From NCBI RefSeq assembly GCF_964199755.1, contig NC_133899.1, positions 25,213,446-25,277,445 on the forward strand: a stretch of 64,000 nt of DNA, read 5' to 3'. A program made the translations under genes and the position numbers. Source of the DNA: Larus michahellis. Taxonomy: Eukaryota > Chordata > Aves > Charadriiformes > Laridae. Shown in pieces: positions 24,401 to 35,353 of this stretch. The notes below the pieces were generated by a model. It was not told where the DNA came from and did no database searches. It worked only from the letters and a program-made list of their open reading frames with translations. The stretch's first letter is position 1, and each line of letters begins with the position of its first letter.

Positions 24401-27400
24401 ACATGCATTTATGCCATGTGACATCCAGCTAACTCAACCTGAAATGCTGAGGACAGAAGAGTGGCTGTACTGATTCAGCTTGGGGTCTGCTCAACCCCAT
24501 ATCCTGTTTCTGGAAGTGTCTATAAAACAGAGGCCCAGAAGGAATGAAAATAGGACAAGCAAATTATTAATTCTCCCAGCTTCCAACTATTTTCAGCTCA
24601 GGTTGTTTTCTGAGCCTGATCTGTTTTGTCTGTAGTGGATTTCTCTTCCAAGTATTTTTCAATTAAAACCTTTTGCATCAGAGCATCCTTTGATGAGCAG
24701 TTGCAGAGATGAACAACCCACTGCGTGAAGAGTTATGTCATTTTGAAACTGGCTCCTATAAGCTTCATCTGATGGTCTGTAGCCCTTCTGTTAGAAGAGG
24801 CGGTGAACAGTTGTGTGCTCATTCTCCATGTTGCACATGTCCCCATCTCCCATTATGTCCCCATCTCCCCCAAAGTCATCTCTTCCAGATGGTGAGTCTT
24901 AGTCTGCTCAGACATTCATCTTAGAGAAGCTTTTTCATTACTTTCTCCACCCTGTCTTTGTTCTTTGAGCCGTTTCTAGTTTAACACATCTTTGATACAA
25001 GATGAGGACGAGAACTGTGCACAGCATTTGAGGTGTGGTCAGACTCTGGATTTTTGCCATGAAATAGTAGAGTTCTCTCTGTTACCCTGTGTCCTTTTCC
25101 TGGTTGCTCCTAACATTCAACTTAGGGCTTTTCAGCTGTCACTAGGCATTGAGCTGATGTTTCCATAGGATTGTCTATCCTAACCCCAAGATCTTGATCC
25201 TGAGTGATAACTTTGAACTTGGATTCCATCATTTTATACGTGAGGCTGCAACTGCTTTTTCTGTCGTCATCATTCCACATTTACCTGCACTGAATTTCAT
25301 CTGCCTTTTTATTAGTCCCTCATTCACCTCAGAAGGTCCCTCTGCCGATCTTTACAGTCACCTCTTGTCTGAAACACCTTGAGTCACTTTAAACCATCAT
25401 TGGACTTTCTCACCTCCCTGCCCCTTTCCAGGCTGCTCATAAATCTCCTGGACAGCCTGAGCCTTTCTCTTAAAAGTGCAATGCTGATGTGAGAAGCGCC
25501 CCGTCAAGGTCCCGTAGCTCAGCACCCCCTGGGAGCTGGGTGCAGATCTCTCCCAGCTCTGGGGCGCAGAGCAGAGATCCCTGGACATGGCAGTGTCGAT
25601 GGGCCCTGCACCAGGGCTGGTGGCGGTTGTCCTGGCCTGGCTGCACACAGCGCCGTGTTCGTGCTGAGCTCCCTCTGCTGCAGCGCTCGTCACAAGATGG
25701 CACTGTGGATTTGCTCAGCGATATACCTGAAGTTACAAGCCTGCTCTCAACTCAAAGCACCAAACCAGCAGACTTGCTCTGTGGGAGCCAGTTTGAGCTT
25801 GGGCGGGGCTAGCACTGGCCCAGCAGCATTGTTGGTCCTTTGCTGACACTGGATTTGTGTACTTCTGGATCGCCTTCCCCAGCAGCGTTTATTCCAGGGG
25901 AGACGATGTTGAGGCTTTACAGCTTGTTTTACATAAAGCAGCCCCAGGCTTGGAGACCTTAGAACCATAGAATTGCCTAGGTTGGAAGGAACCTTTCAGA
26001 TCATTGAGACCAACCATCAACCTAAGTCTGACAAAACCCATCACTAAACCATATCTCTAAGCACTATGTCTACCTGTCTTTTAAATATCTCCAGGGATGG
26101 TGCCTCAAACACGTTAGTGCCTTCTCAGTGCAAAGATGCCTGTGTTGGCAGACCTGAGCTGGGCCTTGCAGGTGTATGGTCCATGCGAACTTGGCACAGA
26201 CAATTCACAGTCTGGATAGATCTCTTGTGATAGTTGTGAGCTAACTACATGGTGAAATGAAGTGAAGCTGGTGCAATTCAGTTTAGACACCATGTCAGAA
26301 CACCTCCTTACTCTTGTATTGAGACTGTTTGAGATCTGTACATCCTGGGTTAAGTTCAGTTTTATTGTTGGAAGCATCCTAGTGGCTCTTTAAAGTCATA
26401 TTCTCTTCTTTGACATTCAGATTTGTAGTCTCATGGTACTTTTAGCAAATATTATCCATTGATAGTAACTTAAACTACAGTTTAGCATTTGTTTTTCGCT
26501 CTCCTTAATATATTAGTGCTTTCTTAGTAATAGTAGGTATTTATAGAATCTTGTGCCACTAATGGCACAAACCACATTTTTTCCCACCTTGAATTATAAT
26601 TTACTACTCACTCATTCCCTGCTGCTTGCTTGGGCTTGGTGCCAAACCTGAACTGACTTTGTATGTTTTGCTCACTGGTGTGCCTTGTTATCTTTTCTGA
26701 AGCTAATTGTAGCTGTGGAACAAGATGAAATTCCAAGACTCAAAGCTCTGTATGAAAGAGGGCTGCAGAACAACGTCCGAGGTCTGAAACTGATTGGAGC
26801 AAAAGAAATACAAGCGAAAGAGCCCTTCTGCAGGGTAAGGGATTCACTTATTTTTATTTGGCATGTAAGACCTCAGTCTCTCAGGTGATATTATTTTTTT
26901 CATGTAACATAAATATGTTTCTGGCCTTGAGGTAATTTGCATGGTTGACAAGTTCAAAAGAGACTGAAAACCCAGAAGAAATATAATTGCCAACAAAAAT
27001 AAATTTGTTTCTTTCTGGAACTTTTTAGCTCAGCCTACTCCTTCATATGCCTTTGCCATTACATACACATCAGACCAGGTCTAACACAACATAAGGTGAC
27101 CCTGCAGAATCTTTCTTGGTGACGCTTTCACCTCAGGTTTCTCCTGCTCACCTGTTCTCATTCCCGTGCTCCTCAGTTCATAGTTTGTCAGCGCTCTGTG
27201 TACTGAAGTCCTAAAGAGCTGCTGCACTAATTGCCAATGATGTGCTGGCTGTTTCGTAAGGGCTGTCATTCACAAATTAGAGAGCAGGTAATGTGTTTCA
27301 CTCGCAGCCTACGAAAGGAATTGGAATTATTTGAGTCAGAGTAGGAGTCCCATAGTCCCTGCGTAGAACTGAATTTATAGGCAAATGGACAGAGCCTACA

Positions 27401-30400
27401 AGTTGTTCAAGCTTCATCCTTTTCCTAGTTTTACGCAGTTGTGTCCTCCCTGATGTATACACTCCAAAACAAAAAAACAGTCCTCCCACCAATGACAAGG
27501 AGTGATTTATTTTTTTAATCTTTTTTTTTTCCCCCCTTCTCCTTGCAGGTGCTTGCTTGTATGTTTTTGTGGTTGATAAGCAGATTTTGCTTTGCCCAAG
27601 TTAGAGTTGCTATATCTGAGTTCATGCTGAGGTGATTCTGCTCCTTCCCACTGCAGTTATTTAACTTACAATAAAGCTTGATAGTGCAGCAATGAAAATT
27701 CCTTCCCAGCTGTAAGTGCGGACTTGGATGGAGCCAGTTTCAATCCAGTTGCTTCCTACACATGTGATTGTTATGTAGCACTTCTCAGCCTGTTTATTTT
27801 CACAGCAGGAGAAATGAGAGTAGTTTATGGAATCCAGATCTGTTGTTGTTTAATATATCTTTGATTGAGAGGAAAATCTGGATGTAAATTCCCGATACTG
27901 TTTCATCTGGCAGCTTGCTATTGGTGTAGCTACAGGACTCATTGCTTACGAGTGATTGTAGGCACAGACAAAAGTTTTCTGGAGAGGAATCTTTTTTATC
28001 TTTATTTCTTGTAAACATTTTGTGTCCGCTCCCTATAACATTCTTTGCGTGTTCAAGATCCAGCTGAGCGTTTCCTTCTGCAAATGAGCAGATTCAGATG
28101 GGTCTTAACTACAGTTGCTTTGATTTCCTGAGCTGAGTCCTTTCCTCCTAAGTGAAGGGAACTTGAGTAGCGTTATAAAACATTGCACTGTATCTCAAGT
28201 GGAGAGGAAGGTTCTGTGTAAGACACAGTTTTGCCAACCAGTCTGGTTGTTTTGGGCATGAAAATGGCCCCTGCTGTTGTAGTATCTGAGTGACTGACAG
28301 TCTTTTACTGTAGTTACACTTGTAGCATCTCTCTGAGATAAAGCAGTCCTACTACCCTTCATTTATAGCTGGAACTAGGTAAATATTGTCGTGCCATCAG
28401 GATGATAAAAATTATGTGAGAAACTGAGCCTTTTTGGTATAAAGACATAAAACATCTCTGAGAAACTTTAACAATTCTAGCTACATGCTGGACTTGAACC
28501 TTGCTTTCTGCTAGGAGAAGTGTAGGCTGTTGTCTAACTCACAAGAGACTTTCCTCTTTGATGTACAGTGCAGTAAGTGTAGAGATGACAGCTTTTAGCC
28601 TGGCAGGAGGCATTGGCAACAGCCATGCATCAGGTAGAACTCCCAAATGAGCATTTGAAGGTGGAACTGTATAGTGCATGGTGGAAAATAAGTACATATA
28701 TTAGCTGAAGCCAAGGTTAAGTAACCTGTTCTGTCATTAAGCGCTGTGTCAAGAAGACACGTTTATGCTGTGGTTAGTCGATCGCTTAATCCACCGTAAG
28801 TAGTTTTCGCCATATTTGTTGTCAGCAAACACGAATGCTGAAGCTGGCACATGGAGGCACTAGGAACGAGCAGCCAGGCATGAAGAGACAACTTTACTCC
28901 CTTCTCAACAGCAATGTACATTATTCCAGGTGAAATATTCTCTGTATTGAAGACCAAAGTCCACATACAGCATTCACTATTCTCCTCCTGTATCTTAATA
29001 CTGTTACAGGGTCTGATGGCCCTCGATTCTCCATATACTGGCATTGTGAATTACAAGCAAGTGGCCCAGTCCTATGCTGAAGACTTCCAGGAAGCAGGTG
29101 GGATGATCTTGACTGATTTTGAAGTTACAAACATGGAGATGGCTAAAGAAAGTTCTTCAGAAAGTGAAGATGGTAAGGCAATTTTTTGCCCTCCATTTAC
29201 TACAGTCCTGGCAAAGATCTTGCTCAAAACACATTTGCTTTAACTGAAATCACATTCCTGAACCTTTCTGTCTCATAGTGAAGAGACAAAAGGCAAAATT
29301 ACATTAGAGTATCGAGCAAGCTCACTTTTTTTTCTCAGGCAGGTCACCGATCGGCTGAAACATTTAATGCTGATGGAAGAAAATGACAGTAAAAGAAAGA
29401 AAGTAGGCTGTTCTCTCCTATTAAAATCAGATTTAGCTGAATATTGCGTGTGTATTCTTGTGATAATGCTTTTTCTTTATCCTGGAAGGCAGGTTGGATC
29501 TGTGCTGGTACACATATGAAAGAATTCAAAAAAACCCTATTAATTCCTAAATACAGTTAATGTCCAACAATATCAGTTATGTTAGCAGTAGTTGCTCCAT
29601 AGCTTGGAGATCTTCCAGTGGAGGAACCCTTAATTGTGACAAGTTGCTTGTTCTGTCAGTTTACATATTCCTGTTACATATTCCATTATGTCCTTCTATT
29701 GTCTAATTCTATTACAGGACTGAAATACCCAGTCGTTGTTAGGAACTCAAAGGTAAGAACTAAGTTGAAGATTTAACTGCTTAATAGGAAGCTGTTGCTC
29801 CTTTTCTTCAGATGTTTTTTTTGGGACCTGGTGGATTAATCAGCTCTCTAAAAAAAGGGTGAAGTGCTGGTCGTCAGTAATGTAATCACTGTTATCTAGG
29901 ACTGCTTTTATAAAACAACTGCAATCAATTCTTAGCAATCAGCATGTTCAGATTTTACTGTGTACTGGGAATAATAATGAAAGTGTAACTTTCTCTTTCT
30001 GCTGCCTGACTTATGTTTGACTGTATATGTCCCTTATCTTCTTTATTTGCACGTTCTTATGCTTGTTGTTTCCAAGCACTCCTTTTATGACGTACTCATT
30101 TGGTGAGAAACACCTGTTTTCATGTTTGCTTTTGGTCTTCAGCATCTATAAAAATGATAAGGAGGTATCTAGAATCATTTTATAATCAGAAAGCCACAAG
30201 CTAATTTAGTAAAGCAGGTGCATATACTGTTGTCATTCCTGCAGGTCAGTTAACGCTGCACAGGAAATTTAGTTGTAGCCTTTCTACCTTCAGGAGAGAA
30301 TATCTGGACTCTCCTTTGAAGGCAGGGCGGGGGGGGACGCTTGTAGGTGACAAGTGTTTTTTTGGTAGATATGTTAAATTTTTGTATGTTGTGTGTTTTG

Positions 30401-33400
30401 TTTTGTTCTGTTTTTTTTTTTTCCACAGGGTGAGGAAATCTACTGTCGGCACATTGTGACCTGTGCAGGACTTTACTCAGACCGACTGTCTGAGATCAGT
30501 GGCTGCAGTCCTGAACCTCGTATTGTGCCCTTCCGTGGAGATTATTTGGTGCTAAAACCTGAAAAGTGCTATATGGTTAAAGGAAATATTTATCCGGTAT
30601 GTACTCTCTTGTTTGTCTTTCACAGTGTACTCTTAAGAACTGCAAAAACTACCGAAATAAGGGCAATATTACGTGGTTATTTCTGTTAGACTGCAGATAG
30701 TGATGCACAATGTGGATGTAGATTCAGTTGCTTTATAACAGGACAGCTTGGTTTTGTTAATTCTTGAGGAACAGGTAGAACAACCATGTGAGAAATTAAT
30801 TCCAGGGGGATTTTTTTGGTGTTTTTGTTTTTTTTTTAGTAGGGAAAGAATGAAACATTTAGAATTACAGGCACATGCCTGCAAAAGCCTGGCTTCTTTC
30901 TTCATGTTATAAAATAAATCTGTAGACAAGATTCAGAAGTCAGTGAGGGATGACAGTAAATAATTAATTACTTAGATGCAGGGTTTAATCTTGGGTGCTA
31001 ATACCCAAAGCTCGGATTTAGATATTTGCCTCTCAACCTCATCTTTGAATTAGCTTTACTTTATATGACAAAAAATAGACACGGGAGGAAAAGGACAAGT
31101 TTTCTGACATCTAATATGGACAAATAGCGTGATGAAGAGGAGCAAACTAGACAGAAAGTGAAGTTAGCAAGGAAGAAAGAATTCTTAGGGCAGCATTTTA
31201 GTTAATTTGTGCAATGCATTGAAATACCACCTTTCTGAATATGAACTTAGATTTGCCTGGTAAACACTGGAGCAGGTCACCCTAGGGAAACTGTGGAACC
31301 CTGGGCATCGGGTGTTTGTGTGACCTCGTCTCACCTGGGAATGACTCAGGCTCCTGTCTTGGGATGGGAGGGAGCAACTGGCTGGAATTTACCTTTCACC
31401 TTGTTTCATGGCTGTGTGAGGATAGCTTGTACCCTTTGAATTTTTTTGTTATGGACAAATATAGTAATAAGATTAGAAAATTGCACGACTCTTAGTGATA
31501 TGTTACTGGAAAGTCAATGTAGTTTGTGAAGTGGTTGCCCTAAGCTTCGAACGTATTAAAGGCATATTTTTCACAGAAACATCAGTGCACTGAATACAGA
31601 AAAGGAACATATCTTAAAGCATTTTTTAGTTATAACAATACTGGGTTTTGAGAAATATACTTGCTTATTTTCAGACTGTAACAGTCACCTCTGTAGTCAT
31701 CTTTTCTAAATAGCTAAAGATCTTGAAGTGCCAGCGCATGTGGAGGTGTGCTTATTTAATACTTGTATCTGTGTATAGACAGCTTATTTCTGTTTCAGCC
31801 TTTGCACACAATTACACTGTATTCCATTCGCAAACAAAAAAGAAACTGCAGATACTTATAGTTCGCATTAATCAGGCTTGCTAACTGCATGTTGTTTTGA
31901 GCAATACAGGAATGGTGAGGTTTTCCTAATATTTCCTAACCTATTTTATTACAGTATAATTACTACTGGTGAATAGCATTAGTGTGTCGTTGGTTTTGTT
32001 GTGGGTTGATTTATATCCTGAGAAATCATGTGTACTTTTTTTTTCCCTGTTGTTTGTTTTGCTTTTACCTAAGATGCAGCCTTACTTGGCCCTGCTCCAT
32101 TCTTCAGTGTTTTAAATTAGTTATGTGCTACAACTGCACAATTGACAAGCAGAAAAACCAGCGTGGGGGCCAATTGTATGGTTATATGACTCGAATTTTG
32201 TTGTGGTGATTGGAAATAAAATGGTAAATTTAGTTCCTTTTTTCATTAAAAATAGTTATTTCCATTTATTGGGAGGACAACTCCTTTACTGTGTTTTGGT
32301 TTGTTTTATTCACTCTCTCACGCAATAACCTGTAAATGTCTGTACTTTCTTCCTCACAAAAGTTTTCTATGTTTCCTGGAGAAGTTTGTTGTCTGGAGTG
32401 GTTGTGTGGCTGTTTTCTCTGATCTGGTTTGTAACAGCTGTAATAACTGTTGTATCCCCCTTTAGGTTCCCAATCCTCGATTCCCTTTTCTGGGATTTCA
32501 TTTCACACCAAGAATGGACGGCAGTGTTTGGCTTGGTCCTAATGCAGTACTAGCCTTTAAGCGAGAGGGCTACAGATTGTTTGACTTCAGCACTGGAGAC
32601 TTTTTAGATGCTGTAACGTACAGGTAATATTTTGTCTGCTGAGTGCCATTATTTAAACGTCAGCTTAGGACTCCGTGGAAGCTAGTTCTTGTCAAATGTC
32701 TGCTTTTGCCAAGTTTTTGGTGTGTTTAAAGACAGTTGTGCTGATAAGGGTGGACTTCTGCAAGGCACTTGACTTCATGTGATCTAATATTTGAATTTTC
32801 ATAAACTACCAAGACATGTCTCAGCTGGTCTGAGAATGCGGCTGCTCATCGGAAGGTGCTGGTGAGCCATGCTGCTACTAGTGGAGCTCTTCCAGGATTG
32901 GTTTTGGTCCCATGCAGTGTAATGTTTTAATCAACCTAGACAGTGTGATTAAAATACTTGCAGAGGATGATTGGAAGAAAGAACACAGAGTGGTCTGAAT
33001 TGCCGTGTTAAACTTTCTCAGACCATCAATATACGTTTAAAAAATGTCAAAGTGCAAGGAAAATACGTTAAGGGCTGCAAATGCAGTCTGGGAAGCTCTT
33101 AGAAAGCATGTCAGAGGAATTAGAAATCATTGCTAAAATTGCAAACAGAAACGAACAGAATATCTGTAGAAGTCGAGAGAATTCTTATTCTTGCTCCTCT
33201 ATGAAGGGCTAGACAGACCATTACTAAGTGCTCAATTTTAGAAATTAGACATTAGAATGTGAAAATATTGGGGAGGATCCAAGGAGAGGCTGCAAAACAG
33301 GTCAGGGAATTGGGGAAAAAAAAATTCTGGCAAAAAGTTCAACTTAATGCAGTTTATTAAAGACAAGACTTGAAAGCATCTTGATCATTGTCTGTAGATT

Positions 33401-35147
33401 TTTATGCTGGAAGACTTGAGGAAAGCAAGGCAAGCAAACAAGATTTGCAAAGACATAGCAAGATTCATTGACTGAAAGCTGAGGGGTTTGGGAGTGGGAC
33501 GATCTTTTCAAAATGATTGTGAAAAGAAGTCTCAAGCAGCATGTCAGTCTGCCCGCATGCTTGTGGGTTTTCAGTCTTTTGCCATTTGACTGGCCCAGAG
33601 AAAAATCCTGGACATAGGAAGGATGAGTTGAGAGTTAATTCTCAATGAAAGAATGTAAATGAAATGCTACAGCTCTGTAAACAAGGTTTGTTGAAGCAGG
33701 AAAGGACAAACACGTATTTCCCAAGTAGAAGTCATGGTCGGATTACTGATGTTAGGAATGGGAATTTTTGCCATGCAGTTACACTTGCTACCTTCTTAGC
33801 GTTAGTTTGAGGTGGCTGCATTTATTATACTGCAATTATTTTTTCATTCTACAGTGGGTTATGGAAGCTTGTGCTGAGAAACCTGTCTTACGGCCTGAGT
33901 GAAATTTACAGAGCGTGTTTCCTTAGTGCACAGGTAGAGCAACTTCAGAAGTTCATCCCCGAGGTCACCATCAATGATGTACTCAGGTAAAGAAAAATCT
34001 TGTTAAACCCAGTGGCTTGTTAAATCTCTTATTTTTAACAGTAGCAAATGTAGCATTAGCTTACTCCCTTCCTCCACCAAAATATGCTACCGAAGCATAG
34101 AAGCATTTAGATACTTTCTACAGGAAGGCCTTTTATATTGTGTTTGCTTGTGTATAGGCAAGTTTGATAAATATTTGTGTGACTTTCTACTCTCCCTAGG
34201 CTGAAATTCACAGTTGTGACATATTCACCAAAAAGAAAAAGTTTCTTTATCTTAGCAGCACATTCAGTAGCCTGAACATAATCTGAGTTCATAAAGAAGG
34301 CAAAACACTAATGAAATTCAGAGGGGAATCCAGACTGTGGGTTGCTACTGAGTGAATATTGACTTAATCATCTCAATAAAATTTTATTCAGCTTCTTAGT
34401 GTGTGGAGAGAGAAACTAATTCAAAGGAGTTTAGAAATGCCAAGGAACTGAAGAGACTTGTGAGGAAAGATGAGGCCTTTAAGTTCATGGAGGTGGGTTT
34501 AACTGTCCAACAATTTGCAGGGAGAAAATCCAGAATAAGAAAAGCTGGAGCCCAGTAAAAGGGAGTTATCCAGCTGAGGCAGTGTACCATTGGCATGAAA
34601 CTGATGTTTGACAAGGTTTGCTATTTCAAAACAAAGGGTTTCCTTTCTGAAAAGACAGGGCATGTTAGTGTGTGTGGGGAGGAGAGTAACTTCATAACCA
34701 GGAGAGATACAGAAGATCTTCTGCTTGGCTACCTGCCCTTGTTTTACACTAACGACTGTGAGACATCTCCCACTCTGCCTCACAAGCATTAAACTTTCCC
34801 TGTGCTCCCCCCAAAAGCCTGACTGGGCTTTGACTCCACAGTCTGCCTTCCTTACTGTTTCCCTGGGCACCTTCACAAGATCAGAACGCAACTGATTTTT
34901 CTGACTTCAGGAAACATTTTCTTTCTAATGGTGAGCTCCTCTATTTTGCAGGGGTCCATCCGGAGTGAGAGCTCAAGCATTGGACAGTGATGGAAATTTG
35001 GTAGATGACTTTGTATTTGATGGAGGCAGTGGAGATATTGGAAGCAGAATTCTTCATGTCAGAAACGCCCCTTCTCCTGCTGCTACCTCCTCCCTTGCCA
35101 TCGCAAAAATGATTGCAGATGAAGTGAAGCGAAGATTTGAATTGTGA
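21333..35147 (+). CDS. L2HGDH: L2HGDH, L-2-hydroxyglutarate dehydrogenase (ten coding exons)
   Basis: FAD-dependent mitochondrial enzyme that oxidises L-2-hydroxyglutarate to 2-oxoglutarate, a metabolite-repair step; its loss in humans causes L-2-hydroxyglutaric aciduria. Joined exons: 21333-21415, 21579-21694, 23869-24020, 26703-26834, 29010-29172, 29718-29752, 30429-30596, 32466-32623, 33855-33986 and 34952-35147. They total 1335 nt and 444 residues; human is 463. All introns are GT-AG with matching phases. Residues 1-28 are arginine/alanine-rich with one acidic residue, a typical mitochondrial presequence. The Rossmann FAD motif GAGIVG is at 36-41 with the ribose-binding acidic residue E61; [13 protein letters not shown] (72-84) and the C-terminal [13 protein letters not shown] are hallmark blocks of the DAO-fold family. 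It is divergent from DMAC2L and in tandem with SOS2. Confidence 0.97.
21449..21472. repeat. GGCCCC hexanucleotide repeat, four units
   Basis: Four uninterrupted GGCCCC units in the 163-bp intron 1 of L2HGDH, inside the CpG island. Confidence 0.95.
21553..21574. repeat. GTCT tetranucleotide microsatellite at a splice acceptor
   Basis: Five GTCT units plus GT, ending four bases before the L2HGDH exon 2 boundary (gtgcag|C). The repeat forms the pyrimidine-rich tract of this acceptor. Confidence 0.95.
21579..21694 (+). CDS. L2HGDH: L2HGDH coding exon 2
   Basis: Codes residues 28 (last base) to 66 plus one base of A67: [20 protein letters not shown] to AVLEKEKEL. This is the FAD-binding Rossmann beta-alpha-beta. 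Acceptor gtgcag, donor gtatgg. Confidence 0.97.
21880..22239 (+). mobile_element. CR1 LINE 3' fragment (avian) in L2HGDH intron 2
   Basis: The + orientation CR1 3' region starts near 'gagaagagagagctccaggg', passes through 'acttttcccaagggcatgta' and 'gttgcccagagaagctgtgg', and ends with 'ccaacccaaaccattctgtg'. It is closely similar to the copies at 1391 and 62060. Confidence 0.92.
23869..24020 (+). CDS. L2HGDH: L2HGDH coding exon 3
   Basis: Codes residues 67 (rest) to 117: [20 protein letters not shown] to [20 protein letters not shown] is the most conserved block of the family. Acceptor atttag, donor gtacag. Confidence 0.97.
24460..25440 (-). mobile_element. Ancient CR1 LINE fragment, minus orientation, in L2HGDH intron 3
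   Basis: Several hundred bases show the order of motifs of old amniote CR1 in reverse complement. On the + strand: 'ctcaaccccatatcctgttt', a diverged 'gtgaagag..cattttgaaactggct' block, 'gaactgtgcacagcatttga', 'ggtgtggtca', 'aacattcaacttagggcttt', 'ccccaagatcttgatcctga', 'ctgaatttcatctgcctttt'. It is strongly diverged. Edges are approximate. Confidence 0.8.
25961..26115 (-). mobile_element. CR1 LINE tail fragment (avian), minus orientation
   Basis: The reverse complement of a CR1 3' end starts at 'agaaccatagaattgcctag', followed by 'gttggaaggaacctttcaga' and 'aatatctccagggatggtgc'. It belongs to a different subfamily from the + copies and is moderately diverged. It lies in L2HGDH intron 3. 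Confidence 0.85.
26703..26834 (+). CDS. L2HGDH: L2HGDH coding exon 4
   Basis: Codes residues 118-161: [20 protein letters not shown] to KEPFCR. Acceptor tctgaag, donor gtaagg. Both ends are phase 0. Confidence 0.97.
29010..29172 (+). CDS. L2HGDH: L2HGDH coding exon 5
   Basis: Codes residues 162-215 plus one base of G216: [20 protein letters not shown] to [15 protein letters not shown] corresponds to human GIVDYRQVA. Acceptor ttacag, donor gtaagg. Confidence 0.97.
29718..29752 (+). CDS. L2HGDH: L2HGDH coding exon 6 (35-base micro-exon)
   Basis: A 35-base exon completing G216 and coding [11 protein letters not shown] (217-227), matching human MQYPIVIKNTK. It is too short to stand out as an open frame and was found from phase and homology. 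Acceptor ttacag, donor gtaaga. Confidence 0.94.
30429..30596 (+). CDS. L2HGDH: L2HGDH coding exon 7
   Basis: Codes residues 228-283: [20 protein letters not shown] to KGNIYP. It includes the conserved TCAGLYSDR and IVPFRGDY blocks. Acceptor ccacag after a T-rich tract, donor gtatgt. Confidence 0.97.
32466..32623 (+). CDS. L2HGDH: L2HGDH coding exon 8
   Basis: Codes residues 284-335 plus two bases of S336: [20 protein letters not shown] to [21 protein letters not shown] is a family hallmark. Acceptor ctttag, donor gtaata. Confidence 0.97.
32770..33560 (+). mobile_element. Ancient CR1 LINE fragment, plus orientation, in L2HGDH intron 8
   Basis: A diverged CR1 reverse-transcriptase region in + orientation. 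Recognisable landmarks in order: 'ggagctcttccaggattggt' with 'tttggtcccatgcagtgtaa' (near 32884-32930), 'acttgcagaggatgattgga', 'agtgctcaattttagaaatt', 'aggagaggctgcaaaacagg', and 'gcagtttattaaagacaaga' with 'cttgatcattgtctgtag'. The series matches old amniote CR1 copies. Many gaps and substitutions are present. Confidence 0.75.
33855..33986 (+). CDS. L2HGDH: L2HGDH coding exon 9
   Basis: Codes residues 336 (last base) to 379 plus two bases of R380: [20 protein letters not shown] to TINDVL. Acceptor ctacag, donor gtaaag. Confidence 0.96.
34952..35147 (+). CDS. L2HGDH: L2HGDH coding exon 10 with stop
   Basis: Codes residues 380 (last base) to 444: [20 protein letters not shown] to EVKRRFEL, then TGA at 35145. 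It includes [20 protein letters not shown], the C-terminal FAD/active-site block, and ends RFEL as in human. Confidence 0.97.
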
Positions 35148-35347
35148 ATGATTGATGGGTGTAGTGCAGTTTTACCCCTCTTATATGTGTAGCAGCTTGT
35201 CTGCATTGAATGAACTCTGCAGCCTTTATTGACAAAGATAAAACAGGCAACGTGTTGCTTGCAAGACCAGTGCTGGTATAGCTGTGCAGCGCAAAACCAG
35301 CATTTGAAATGTTTGCCTTTGCCAGCCCACAACTTCTCAGCTTGAGG

Positions 35348-35353
35348 AATAAA
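35348..35353 (+). terminator. L2HGDH: Candidate L2HGDH polyadenylation signal AATAAA
   Basis: First AATAAA after the stop, giving a 3' UTR of about 220 nt. Other hexamers at 37006-37011 and 37672-37677 could serve longer isoforms. Confidence 0.5.
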
